DNA of 64,000 nucleotides, taken from positions 482,692 through 546,691 of the forward strand of contig JASEVX010000132.1 of assembly GCA_031761405.1 (NCBI GenBank), in the 5' to 3' direction. The notes beneath the pieces were generated by a model. That model saw only the letters and a program-made list of their open reading frames with translations, was not told the DNA's origin and did no database searches. This DNA is from Serripes groenlandicus (taxonomy: Eukaryota; Mollusca; Bivalvia; Cardiida; Cardiidae). Positions 10,840 to 20,793 of this stretch are shown here, one piece after another (position 1 is the stretch's first letter; each line of letters begins with the position of its first letter). The position numbers and the translations under genes are program-made.

Positions 10840-11985
10840 AAATTTTATACAGGTCTGATTACAATACAACATCAATAACACAAAATGTAATCTGCAGACA
10901 TTACACAGGTAAAAAACAGGTAAACTAATCAACAGGTGAGCATTTTCTCGTCATCATACATCAGTATTTATTCCTGTTATTTTGTATTCAGACTCGTATA
11001 ACTAATACAGGTCTGAATACAATACAACATCAAACACATAAAATGAAATATGCAGACATTACACAGGTAAAAAACAGGTAAACTAATCAACAGGTGAGCA
11101 TTTTCTCGTCATCATACATCAGTATTTATTCCTGTTATTTTGTATTCAGACTCGTATAACTAATACAGGTCTGAATACAATACAACATCAAACACATAAA
11201 ATGAAATATGCAGACATTACACAGGTAAAAAACAGGTAAACTAATCAACAGGTGAGCATTTTCTCGTCATCATACATCAGTATTTATTCCTGTTATTTTG
11301 TATTCAGACTCGTATAACTAATACAGGTCTGAATACAATACAACATCAAACACACAAAATGTAATCTGCAGACATTACACAGGTAAAAAACAGGTAAACT
11401 AATCAACAGGTGAGCATTTTCTCGTCATCATACATCAGTATTTATTCCTGTTATTTTGTATTTAGACTCGTATAACTAATACAGGTCTGAATACAATACA
11501 ACATCAAACACACAAAATGTAATCTGCAGACATTACATAGGTAAAAAAACAGGTAAACTAATCAACAGGTGAGCATTTTCTCGTCATCATACATCAGTAT
11601 TTATTCCTGTTATTTTGTATTCAGACTCGTATAACTAATACAGGTCTGAATACAATACAACATCAAACACACAAAATGTAATCTGCAGACATTACACAGG
11701 TAAAAAACAGGTAAACTAATCAACAGGTGAGCATTTTCTCGTCATCAAACATCAGTTTTTATTCCTGTTATTTTGTATTCAGACTCGTATAACTAATACA
11801 GGTCTGAATACAATACAACATCAAACACACAAAGTGTAATCTGCAGACATTACACAGGTAAAAAACAGGTAAACCAATCAACAGGTGAGCTATTTCTCGT
11901 CATCAAACATCAGTATTCATTCATGTTATTTTGTATTCTGACCTGTATAACTAATACAGGTCTGATTACAATACAACATCAATAC
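10840..11985 (+). repeat. 158 bp tandem array inside piggyBac element
   Basis: Seven to eight units. AACAGGTGAGC begins at 10931, 11089, 11247, 11405, 11564, 11722 and 11880, so spacing is 158 (once 159). Each unit holds a quasi-palindrome CAGACTCGTAT...ATACAGGTCTG. The array lies downstream of the transposase stop, i.e. in its 3' flank. Confidence 0.92.
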
Positions 11986-12002
11986 CATAGAATGTATCTT
12001 GT

Positions 12003-12035
12003 AATCAGACTTGTATATTTTATACAAGTCTGATT
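12003..12035 (-). terminator. Perfect 15 bp-arm hairpin 3' of the transposase gene
   Basis: Arms AATCAGACTTGTATA and TATACAAGTCTGATT with a 3 nt TTT loop, ending 38 bp beyond the transposase stop codon. It could act in transcript 3'-end formation or as a transposase-binding subterminal repeat, since the neighbouring 158 bp units carry degenerate versions. Its role is inferred only. Confidence 0.5.
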
Positions 12036-12073
12036 TCAATACAACATCAATACCTGGTGAAACAAGTAAGTTT

Positions 12074-13819
12074 TTACTCTGAATCAGATGAAGATGAGGC
12101 AGCATTTACTTTGAAATTTTTCAATGTATGGTATCGCCTAAAGCATGGTACCACACAAAGTGCCTGTTTGCAATCAGCACACCAATACCTTGTTTCTTTT
12201 CTCTTGCTTGTTTCACCAGGTGCGCGCCTATGACCACTACTTGGGTTGCACACAACACATTTGCGGGTGGGATTTGCAACTTTGGCACCATCTTTAGCTG
12301 GTATGAGATCGGGAAAATGCCTCTCAAAAAGCCTATTTTCATTATTGTCATTTCTAATAGGCCTATTCCTTGCTGGCCGAGGAAGCTGGTGGCTGTTGAT
12401 TAGTTCACGTGCTAACTCTTTACGAAACATATACTGCGACAATGGTTTTGGCCCATTGTGATTTTTTTTGTACAGTATATATGAATTGGTAATTGCCAAA
12501 TTGATAAAATGAAAGAAAAGCTTCACCCACCATTTGAGTGTTTTCCTTGAAAACGTGTAATATTTGCAAATTTGGTCAAACAGGTCAACCCCACCCATAT
12601 TTTTATTGTAATCTAGAACAGAAGTTGGTTTGACAATAGGATCCCCGTCACGATTCAAATCATTTGCAATAGACATTGTTGGTAAATGTTTTGTGCTGAG
12701 AATGAAGACATCACGCTTATCAAACCATTTCAACGCAAGGAGATTGTCCCTTTGTCTAAAAATTACTTCACCCTTTTTCAGCTTTGTATTCTTTATCGCC
12801 TTTGGCATTTCTTTCCTGTTGGCTCTCACGGTTCCCACAGCAATTGTATTTTGGGCAAATAAAGTATCAAACAAAGTTGGTGATGCATAATAATTGTCCA
12901 TATACACAGAATATCCTTTATCTAAAAATCCTGCTCTTCTAAGAAGACCCATGACGACATGGTACGTGTGTCCTTCATGATTTTCAAAAGGGTCAGCATC
13001 TGGATTTGGGACGTAATCTGCACCAGTGTAGACATCAAAGTCACAAATGTAACCTGAAGAACTTTCACAAATTGGGTAGAGTTTTATACCCCACTTGTCA
13101 GGTTTACTTGGAATGTATTGCCTAAACCTGAGCCTACCCTTCCATGGCGCCATCGCTTCATCAACAGTCCTAAAACGTAGGGACAGAACATCATAAATGG
13201 GCCTGATTTTATAAATGGGATCAAAATCAGGATTTCCTCTCTGTAAAGCAGTTTCATTATCTGCAACATGCATGAAAGAAAGTAAATTCAAAAATCTATC
13301 CCTTGGCATACACTGGGGAAAGAAGGGAGTTTCGTCAATTCCATCTGTGGACCAGTATAATTCTAGCATTGGCTTCTCAACAAGACCCATGAGAATAGTC
13401 ATTCCTAAAAACTTCTTCATCTCGTTGTTACAGGTGTCATAAAAGCTGTTCATTCTCGCATGTGGTCTAGGCTGTCTATTACGACGAATTTGATCAAAAT
13501 ATCTATTACTTTCCATGGTGATAATGTCATATTCAGTGTCCGTAATAAATACATTGAAATAATCAATAGGCGAGGGGATTTCAAGTAGATTTACATTGAG
13601 TCCTGGAGTACCGGTGAAAGGGGGCGTTATTTTTTCCGTGGATTCTCGGCTCCAATTCATCCGTAAATCTGCATTATCATCATAATCGCGATCAGGATTA
13701 TCTGCTTCGTATGTCGGAAGTTGGTTTTGTTCAATTTCAATGAGATCTTCTGGTTCAAAACCGTCAAAACTCGCATCGGAATCCGAATTTCTGAAGTAAA
13801 TATCGGCGGCGTCCGCCAT
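12074..13819 (-). CDS. piggyBac-like transposase, intact (581 aa)
   Basis: Catalyses TTAA-specific cut-and-paste transposition. The frame is uninterrupted and of normal length for PGBD4-type piggyBac transposases. Layout: acidic N-terminus (1-65), DDE_Tnp_1_7 core (about 80-455), and a C-terminal cysteine-rich zinc-binding domain (C521, C524, C547, C550, C555, C559, H564; CVVC...WCADCKQALC...CFRRYH). Candidate catalytic aspartates are D220 (VDEAM), D308 (YMDNYY) and D412 (MGGVDLFDQ), the usual DDD set. The start ATG at 13819 gives the complete acidic leader, and no further upstream ATG extends the frame usefully. The gene lies antisense in an SLC4 intron. Intactness plus an identifiable empty site suggests recent activity. 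A domesticated host gene is less likely because termini and TTAA flanks are retained. Confidence 0.95.
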   Translation of the reverse strand: MADAADIYFRNSDSDASFDGFEPEDLIEIEQNQLPTYEADNPDRDYDDNADLRMNWSRESTEKITPPFTGTPGLNVNLLEIPSPIDYFNVFITDTEYDIITMESNRYFDQIRRNRQPRPHARMNSFYDTCNNEMKKFLGMTILMGLVEKPMLELYWSTDGIDETPFFPQCMPRDRFLNLLSFMHVADNETALQRGNPDFDPIYKIRPIYDVLSLRFRTVDEAMAPWKGRLRFRQYIPSKPDKWGIKLYPICESSSGYICDFDVYTGADYVPNPDADPFENHEGHTYHVVMGLLRRAGFLDKGYSVYMDNYYASPTLFDTLFAQNTIAVGTVRANRKEMPKAIKNTKLKKGEVIFRQRDNLLALKWFDKRDVFILSTKHLPTMSIANDLNRDGDPIVKPTSVLDYNKNMGGVDLFDQICKYYTFSRKTLKWWVKLFFHFINLAITNSYILYKKNHNGPKPLSQYMFRKELARELINSHQLPRPARNRPIRNDNNENRLFERHFPDLIPAKDGAKVANPTRKCVVCNPSSGHRRAPGETSKRKETRYWCADCKQALCVVPCFRRYHTLKNFKVNAASSSSDSE

Positions 13820-14086
13820 TTTGGTTCAAATTTAAGCACGGATAAATTAATTTATGCAAGATACCCATGTGACTCATTTATAGTAAATGTTCTGACCAAT
13901 CGCGTACAGATTTGGAAGGAGAATCCAAATGACATCATCAGAGCATATTTCAATAAAGGGGGCGCTGCTATTTGTTTTGTTGTTTTGGGAATTTCCGGTT
14001 GACCTACAAAAAACGAGTTTACTCGTCACCCGTCGCTCATAGAGTCTTATGTAAAACGGGTATTCTTGTGTCCCGCATAGTGAGGG
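13820..14086 (-). promoter_or_regulatory. Upstream/right-end region of the piggyBac element
   Basis: The 267 bp between the transposase start and the terminal GAGGG|TTAA must hold the promoter and right-end transposase-binding sequences. I see no clear TATA box in the expected position and no coding sequence. Confidence 0.45.
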
Positions 14087-14175
14087 TTAACCCTTTCCCT
14101 CATATAGACGCTTTCTCACGCCTCTGCAGCAGACGGCTTTTTGCTGCAGAATTGTCGTATGAGGGAAAGGCTTAA
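14087..14175 (+). mobile_element. TTAA MITE copy 2 (short, internally deleted)
   Basis: 89 bp with CCCTTTCCCTCATATAGACG at one end and GTCGTATGAGGGAAAGG at the other. It lacks the central palindrome. Its left TTAA is the piggyBac target site. Repeated at 16383-16471. Confidence 0.85.
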
Positions 14176-14355
14176 TCTTATTCTTAACCCATTTTATACC
14201 TCACACATTGATTCATCTGCAGCAGATGGTTTTTGAAAACATTGTGAGAAAAGGAGAAACAATGAGCATCTATTATTTCCACTTTGAATTGATTCAATCT
14301 TTGTCGTTTCCATGTGAACCTGACTTTCAGTACTCCTGAGTACTTTGATTTATCT

Positions 14356-14570
14356 TTAATCGTTTCCTGCATACAGATGCTTTCTGATGCAGACAGCTTT
14401 TGAAAACATAGTGACAAAAAAAAAATTGCTCAAAAGGAGCAATTTCTCCTTTTGCCACAATATTTTCCACTGTTAGTCATAGGTTATCCATTCAATTATA
14501 GAGATTTTCCATTTTTTGACAAAATATGTTTAAAGCCGTCTGCTGCAGAATGTATGAGGGAAAGGGTTAA
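14356..14570 (+). mobile_element. TTAA MITE copy 3
   Basis: Degenerate left end (CGTTTCCTGCATACAGATGC), good right end (TATGAGGGAAAGGGTTAA), and the internal inverted repeat AAATTGCTC...GAGCAATTT. Confidence 0.8.
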
Positions 14571-14657
14571 ATGATTTTGAAAAAAAAAATACTCTCAAAT
14601 TTCTATATCGGGTTCTTCTTTATGTTTTTGCCCTGAACATTGTATTTAATATTGCAG

Positions 14658-14836
14658 AAAGGGTGTGGTTGCCATCTAGATCTACTGATTGTAGCTGTAC
14701 TTATAATCGTCAACTCGATACTTGGCCTGCCTTTTTTTGTCGCTGCAACTGTCCTCTCCATTAACCATGTCATGAGTTTAAAGAAGGAATCGACTTGTAC
14801 TGCGCCCGGGGAACGTCCCAAATTTCTGGGAGTAAG
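14658..14836 (+). CDS. slc4: SLC4 transporter, exon 3 (copy a, functional)
   Basis: 179 nt starting in phase 0 and ending in phase 2. ATTGCAG acceptor, GTATGG donor. Encodes [35 protein letters not shown] and [12 protein letters not shown], all family landmarks (the APGE-PKFLG-REQRVTG stretch continues into exon 4). Contains a transmembrane helix and the following loop. Confidence 0.95.
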
Positions 14837-15067
14837 GTATGGCATACGAAAATACTTAAGATTTAATTTTAAAAAAGTGTTATTTTCACACACACATAAT
14901 GTGATCAACTTTTTCTGTCAATAAAAAGGGTGTTTATTTTCTTATTATCTCAAAGAGGGATATTTGGGTTTGAATTGGAAGTTTATTTGCAAGATGAATT
15001 CAAGCGTAGACCTTTGGACTGTAGAATGTATTTTAAATACCTAATACAGGAAAAACACAAAAAGATG

Positions 15068-15295
15068 TTAATCCTTTCCCTCATATAGACGCTTTCTGAG
15101 GCCTCTGAAGCAGACGGCTTTTTGAAAACATAGTGACAAAAGAAGAAATTGCACAAAACGTGCAATTTCTCCTTTTGTCACGATGTTTTCCACTTTTTGT
15201 CATAGGTTATCCATTCAATTATAGAGATTTTCCATTTTTTCACAAAATATGTTCAAAGTCGTCTGCTGCAGAATTGTCGTGTGAGGGAAAGGGTT
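15068..15295 (+). mobile_element. TTAA MITE copy 4
   Basis: Full-length family member with left TTAATCCTTTCCCTCATA and internal TTGCACAAAACGTGCAA palindrome. The right end reads GGAAAGGGTTAG, so that side of the TTAA is mutated. Duplicated at 17240. Confidence 0.85.
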
Positions 15296-15411
15296 AGAGG
15301 TGAGATATGAGGTATAGCTGTATGAGAGAGTTTGAAATCACATGCAGAGGTCAAGATAAAGAGGAGTATTCAGCTCTTTTTACCACAATTTCTCTCTTAT
15401 TATTAAAACAA

Positions 15412-15482
15412 ACCCTATGTTGTGGGTACTTAAAAGAATCGTCTCAGTGAGACGATTCTTTTGAGTACCCACAACATAGGGT
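15412..15482. repeat. 71 bp near-perfect hairpin, copy 1
   Basis: Two 35 bp arms (beginning ACCCTATGTTGTGGGTACT) around a single central G, with one mismatch. Duplicated at 17584-17654 with the segment. Confidence 0.9.
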
Positions 15483-15722
15483 CAGAAGGTCAAATAAGGA
15501 TTTTAGAACATGCAAAACGCCCCTCATCTAGAGCTGCGACATGGTAGGGTAAACCTGCTACTGTGAAATGCTTTTCAAAATGGCGTAATGCTCAAAATCA
15601 AAACGTCAATCAACAGTGCCTGATAAAATGAATAACATTTTTAGAGAGAAATCTTTCACAACAGCTTTATTAGTGGGATCATGAGTAAGTGTTCTATCGC
15701 AGTGATGTTACTGAAATACCAG

Positions 15723-15891
15723 TTAACCCTTTCCCTCATACGACAATTCTGCAGCAGACGACTTTGAACGGTTTTTTTTGGCAAAAGGAGAAATTGCACG
15801 TTTTGTGCAATTTCTTCTTTTGTCACTATGTTTTCAAAAATCCGTCTGTTGCAGAGGCGTCAGAAAGCGTCTATATGAGGGAAAGGGTTAA
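15723..15891 (+). mobile_element. TTAA MITE copy 5, at the duplication junction
   Basis: Internally shortened version of MITE copy 1, flanked by TTAA. It is the boundary between the two segmental copies: what follows repeats 9052 onwards, and what precedes matches the sequence before 17897. Confidence 0.85.
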
Positions 15892-16156
15892 AACAATGTG
15901 GCAAAAGGTCATAATGAGTCATTTTCCCTTCTGTCACAATTATTTAAACCCAGGCAATAATTCCAGCATTTCTAGCATTTTAGTCTTGCTCCCACAAAAA
16001 AACCAATGATGATTAATTTCTACTTTTGCCACAATGTTTTCAAATCCTATTAATGATTAAAGGTTTATTTATAGAGGTTATCCATAATTTTAAGCAGGTC
16101 TTTTTAATGTTGTATGTGGGAAGAGGGTTAACTTTGTCATATATATTTTATTCTAG

Positions 16157-16324
16157 CCAACCAATCATTTAAACCGTGACTGGTTAATCCCGCCTTTCCA
16201 CGAGAAGAACCCAATTTGGCTGCCTGTGGCGGCCGTCGTTCCCGCATTGTTAGCGACCATCTTGCTCTTCATGGATCAACAGATTACAGCCGTCATTGTA
16301 AATAGAAACGAAAACAAACTAAAG
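16157..16324 (+). pseudogene. slc4: SLC4 exon 2, duplicate copy b
   Basis: Intact 168 nt duplicate of the exon at 9335, with acceptor and donor retained and three visible amino-acid changes (V to L and H to R near the start, T to A in the PTLLATILL stretch). It lies downstream of exon 3a and its own partner exon 3b is broken, so it cannot replace exon 2a in a normal-order transcript. Treated as an orphan exon rather than an alternative. Confidence 0.85.
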
Positions 16325-16382
16325 GTAGGTGCTTAATTATTCTCACATATAACCCCTTTTTAGAACATTTTGCATTACGTGC

Positions 16383-16471
16383 TTAACCCTTTCCCTCATA
16401 TAGACGCTTTCTCACGCCTCTGCAGCAGACGGCTTTTTGCTGCAGAATTGTCGTATGAGGGAAAGGCTTAA
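16383..16471 (+). mobile_element. TTAA MITE copy 6 (short; piggyBac empty site)
   Basis: Duplicate of the 14087-14175 MITE. TTAA at 16383-16386 is the unoccupied counterpart of the piggyBac integration site. Confidence 0.88.
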
Positions 16472-16651
16472 TCTTATTCTTAACCCATTTTATACCTCAC
16501 ACATTGATTCATCTGCAGCAGATGGTTTTTGAAAACATTGTGAGAAAAGGAGTAACAATGAGCATCTATTATTTCCACTTTGAATTGATTCAATCTTTGT
16601 TGTTTCCATGTGAACCTGACTTTCAGTACTCCTGAGTACTTTGATTTATCT

Positions 16652-16871
16652 TTAACCGTTTCCTGCATACAGATGCTTTCTGACGCAGACAGCTTTTGAA
16701 AACATAGTGACAAAAGAAGAAATTGCTCAAAAGGAGCAATTTCTCCTTTTGCCACAATATTTTCCACTGTTAGTCATAGGTTATCCATTCAATTATAGAG
16801 ATTTTCCATTTTTTGACAAAATACGTTTAAAGCCGTCTGCTGCAGAATTGTCGTATGAGGGAAAGGGTTAA
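16652..16871 (+). mobile_element. TTAA MITE copy 7
   Basis: Duplicate of the copy at 14356-14570, with a better preserved right end (GAATTGTCGTATGAGGGAAA). Confidence 0.8.
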
Positions 16872-16957
16872 ATGATTTTGAAAAAAAAATACTCTCAAAT
16901 TTCTATATCAGGTTCTTCTTTATGTTTTTGCCCTGAACATTGTATTTGATATTGCAG

Positions 16958-17055
16958 AAAGGGTGTGGTTACCATCTAGATCTACTGATTGTAGCTGTAC
17001 TTATAATCGTCAACTCGATACTTGGCCTGCCGTTTTTTGTCGCTGCAGCTGTCCT
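16958..17055 (+). pseudogene. slc4: SLC4 exon 3, broken duplicate copy b
   Basis: Matches exon 3a from the ATTGCAG acceptor through FFVAA and one further valine-leucine pair. It then jumps directly to intron sequence (GTTCACACACACATAATG). About 128 bp covering the rest of the exon and its donor are deleted, and the frame continues only a few codons into intron. Confidence 0.9.
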
Positions 17056-17239
17056 GTTCACACACACATAATGTGATCAACTTTTTCGGTCAATAAAAAG
17101 GGTGTTTATTTTCTTATTATCTCAAAGAGGGATATTTGGGTTTGAATTGGAAGTTTATTTGCAAGATGAATTCAAGCGTAGACCTTTGAACTGTAGAATG
17201 TATTTTAAATACCTAATACAGGAAAAACACAAAAAGATA

Positions 17240-17467
17240 TTAACCCTTTCGCTCATATAGACGCTTTCTGACGCCTCTGAAGCAGACGGCTTTTTGAAAA
17301 CATAGTAACAAAAGAAGAAATTGCACAAAACGTGCAATTTCTCCATTTGTCACAATGTTTTCCACTTTTTGTCATAGGTTATCCATTCAATTATAGAGAT
17401 TTTCCATTTTTTCACAAAATATGTTCAAAGTCGTCTGCTGCAGAATTGTCGTGTGAGGGAAAGGGTT
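17240..17467 (+). mobile_element. TTAA MITE copy 8
   Basis: Segmental duplicate of the copy at 15068. Same right-end TTAG. Confidence 0.85.
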
Positions 17468-17583
17468 AGAGGTGAGATATGAGGCATAGCTGTATGAGAG
17501 AGTTTGGAAACACATGCAGAGGTCCAGATAAAGAGGAGTATTCAGCTCTTTTTACCACAATTTCTCTCTTATTATTAAAACAA

Positions 17584-17654
17584 ACCCTATGTTGTGGGTA
17601 CTTAAAAGAATAGTCTCAGTGAGACGATTCTTTTGAGTACCCACAACATAGGGT
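17584..17654. repeat. 71 bp near-perfect hairpin, copy 2
   Basis: Duplicate of 15412-15482 with one extra arm substitution (AATAGTCTCA against AATCGTCTCA). Confidence 0.9.
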
Positions 17655-17896
17655 TAGAAAGTCAAATAAGGATTTTAGAACATGCAAAACGCCCCTTATC
17701 TAGTGCTGCGACATGGTAGGGTAAACCTGCTACTGTGAAATGCTTTTCAAAATGGCGTAATGCTCAAAATCAAACCGTCAATCAACAGTGCCTGATAAAA
17801 TGAATAACATTTTTAGAGAGAAATCTTTCACAACAGCTTGATTAGTGGGATCATGAGTAAGTATTCTATCGCAGTGATGTAATACTGAAATACCAG

Positions 17897-18109
17897 TTAA
17901 CCCTTTCCCTCAGACGACTTTGAACGTTTTTTTTCCAAAAAAAAGAAAATCTCCATAACTGAATGGATAACCTATGACAAAAAGTGGAAAAACATGTGGC
18001 AAAAGGAGAAATTGCACGTTTTGTGCAATTTCTTCTTTTGTCACTATGTTTTCAAAAAGCTGTCTGCTGCAGAGGCGTCAGAAAGCGTCTGTATGAGGGA
18101 AAGGGTTAA
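17897..18109 (+). mobile_element. TTAA MITE copy 9, right edge of duplication
   Basis: TTAA at both ends, TATGAGGGAAAGGG right terminus, shortened left terminus. A third equivalent breakpoint MITE (with 8824 and 15723). Confidence 0.85.
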
Positions 18110-19308
18110 CCCTCTTCCACATGTAGACAATTTTTGACACCTCTGCAGTGGACGACTTTTGAAAACATATTGGCTAAAGGAAAAATTGCTCCTGATGAGC
18201 AAATTCTCCCAAGCCATAATATGTCTATAGGTGCTACCTATTTATGAAAAAACACAAGATAATTATAATCAAAAATTGCTCATAAAAAAGGAGTTATACG
18301 TAATTGACTAGTCAATAATAATGTTAATGTCATGTTTCTTGCATTATCAAAACATATTTGGAATTCGTATTGCTGTCGTCTATTATTACGAACAGAAAAT
18401 AATAAAGTAAAGACTTAAAGAAAATCAAGGAATACATTTATAATGAACGAGGTTAAAATATGAGGGCCAAGATGATCCTTAATCGATCACCTGCATTATG
18501 GTAAAGAATCAAATAGATCAGCCCTTTTCTGATGCAACCTTGCGACTGCCTTCTTCAACCAGTCAATATGACTGGAACAAATTATGTAAGGGGTCATATT
18601 TCTGCTAAACCCTTTCCCTATTAGAGACGGTTTCTGAGGCCTTTACAACAGACGATTTAGGAAAAAATTGTCACCAAAAGAACGATTGCTCCTTATGAGA
18701 AAGTTATCCTTTTGAATGAGTGAGTCAATAGCTCATGTATAGGAATTTGGGGTCTTTCATGTTGATACGACTTTTTTTGCGGGAAACAACGTCGCTCCAT
18801 TGACGTTACGCCAAGATGAAGTGTTACGGAAATGACGTCACGTCACGTCTTTGGCTACGATACAGTCAAAATTAAAGTTCGGGCGTAAAAAGACTAATGC
18901 TGTCGTTTTTTTGACGAATTGGAAAACATATTTCTTACAGAGTTCCATTTATTTTTAACTTTTCGTACTAATGTTAATTCCCACATAACACAACACTTTT
19001 ATGTTCTTAAATATCGATTTTAAAACAAATGATTAAAAAGACGACAATACTTTTCAATCCGTGTTTTTTGTCTCATTTTATACATACCCGAAATGTTGAT
19101 TAAAAAAATTTATTAAAAAGACGACAACAATTTTCAATCCGTGTTTTTTTGTCTCATTTTATACATACCCAAAATGGCGGCCCCCATGGATTGGCCAGTT
19201 TCATTTCAGAAAGCTTCATGGCCCCCATGGATTGGCCAGTTTCATTTCAGAAAGCTTCATATCTCACACCTGTTACCTATGAACGAAAAAAAACCTTTAT
19301 GGGGTTTT
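18110..19308. other. Intronic sequence, MITE relics, short duplicated motifs
   Basis: A second decayed MITE begins at 18106 (CCCTCTTCCACATGTAGAC) and another relic lies at 18608-18700. The word GACGACAATACTTTTCAATCC and its flank occurs twice (about 19040 and 19118), and ATGGCCCCCATGGATTGGCC twice at 19175-19245. No exon is seen. Confidence 0.5.
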
Positions 19309-20738
19309 TAGCTCACCTGAGCTTTGCTCAAGGTGAGTTATTGTGATCGCCTTTTGTCCGGCGTCCGGCGTCCATCATGCGTCGTGCGTCAACTTCTTCT
19401 CCTCAGTAACCAGTGGGTCAATTGGGATGAAACTTCACAGAAAGCATCCTCTCAATGACCTCACCAGATTTCCTTCAAATTTTTGGGATCCATGCAGAAT
19501 TTCTGGTTTCCATGGCAACGAAATGAAAAAAACTTCAAAATTCTTCTTCTCCCAAACTGGTTGGCAGATTTTCAAATAATTTTGTATAAATGTTCCTTGG
19601 ATGACCCTCTATAAGATTCCTTCAAGCCATGTTGATTGGTCAAAAAACATGGCCGCCAGGGGGGGAGGGGGGGGGGGGGGGGGCGGGGCTATTTTGCCTT
19701 ATATGGCTATAGTGAAAACTTAAAAAATCTTCTTCTCCAAAAGTGTCTGGTTGATTTTCAAATAATTTTGTAGAAATGTTTCTTGGATGACCCTCTATCA
19801 GATTCCTTCAAGCCATGTTGATTGGTCAAAAAACATGGCCGTCAGGGGGGCGGGGCTATTTTGGCTTATATGGCTATAGTGAAATCTTAAAAAATCTTCT
19901 CCGACGAAAGTGTCAGGCTGATTTTTAAATAATTTTGTAGAAATGTTCCTTGGATGACCCTCTATCAGATTCCTTCAAGCCATGTTGATTGGTTGAAAAA
20001 CATGGCCGCCAAGGGGGGGCGGGGCTATTTTGCCTTATATGGCTATAGTGAAAACTTAAAAAATCTTCTTCTCCGAAAGTGTCAGGCCAATTTTCAAATA
20101 ATTTTGTAGAAATGTTCCTTAAGTGACCCACTTTCAGATTCCTTCAAGCCATGTTGATTGGTAAAAAAACATGGCCACCAGGGGGGCAGGGCTATTTTGC
20201 CTTATATGGCTATAGTGAAAACTTAAAAAATCTTCTCCTCCGAAAGTGTCAGGCTGATTTTCAAATAATTTTGTAGAAATGTTCCTAGTGTGACCCTCTA
20301 TCAGATTCCTTCAAGCCATGTTGATTGGTCGAAAAACATGGCCGTCAGGGGGGGGGGGGGGGGGGGGGGGGGCTATTTTGCCTTATATGGCTATAGTGAA
20401 AACTTTTCAAATAATTTTTGTAGAAATGTTCCTTAAGTGACCCATTTTCAGATTCCTTCAAGCCATGTTGATTGGTCAAAAAACATGGCCGCCAGTGGAC
20501 AGGGCTATTTTGCCTTATATGGCTATAGTGAAAACTTAAAAAATCTTCTCCTCCAAAAGTGTCAGGCTGATTTTCAAATTATTTTGTAGAAATGTTCCTA
20601 GGGTGACCCTCTATCCGATTCCTTCAAGCCAAGTTGATTGGTCGGAAACTATGGCCGCCAGGGGGCGGGGCTTATATAGTTAAATTGAAAAAAAATAAAT
20701 CAGGTGAGCGATCCAGGGCCATCATGGCCCTCTTGTTT
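19309..20738 (+). mobile_element. Family D element, full length
   Basis: TTAGCTCACCTGAGCTTTGCTCAAGGTGAG start hairpin (split here as CTCACCTGAGC and GCTCAAGGTGAG), (CGGCGTC/CGTC)n, seven to eight ~165 bp core units, and GGGCCATCATGGCCC then CTCTTG-T end. Poly-G expansions at 19667-19683 (17 G) and 20348-20372 (25 G). Confidence 0.88.
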
Positions 20739-20793
20739 CGTATTATTTTCAACTTAATTCAATATCTTTTTCTTCGATTTATATAGTGTTTCC

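Larger units (their letters stand above)
9565..14086 (-). mobile_element. piggyBac-like DNA transposon, TTAA-flanked
   Basis: A 4522 bp insertion in an SLC4 intron, flanked by TTAA at 9561-9564 and 14087-14090. The duplicated paralogous locus has a single TTAA at 16383-16386 with the same flanks on both sides, which directly shows the empty site. Terminal sequences CACTTTCTGTGCTGCAC and (reverse complement of the right end) CCCTCACTATGCGGGAC match at about 11 of 17 positions, so they are imperfect terminal inverted repeats. Contents from right to left: right-end region with the transposase promoter, transposase gene 12074-13819, a hairpin at 12003, a 158 bp tandem array, and a nested hairpin-ended element near the left end. 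Confidence 0.88.

Noticed and set aside
12121..13442. Plus-strand and alternative-frame ORFs over the transposase
   Set aside because: Shadows of the 581-residue antisense piggyBac gene, which has clear motifs in its own frame.
12074..13819. Domesticated piggyBac-derived host gene
   Set aside because: Element ends and TTAA flanks are intact and an empty site exists in the paralogous segment, so it is a transposon, not a captured gene.
16157..16324. Mutually exclusive alternative exon 2
   Set aside because: Exon order (2a, 3a, 2b, broken 3b) does not allow a normal-order transcript with 2b in place of 2a that still includes a complete exon 3.
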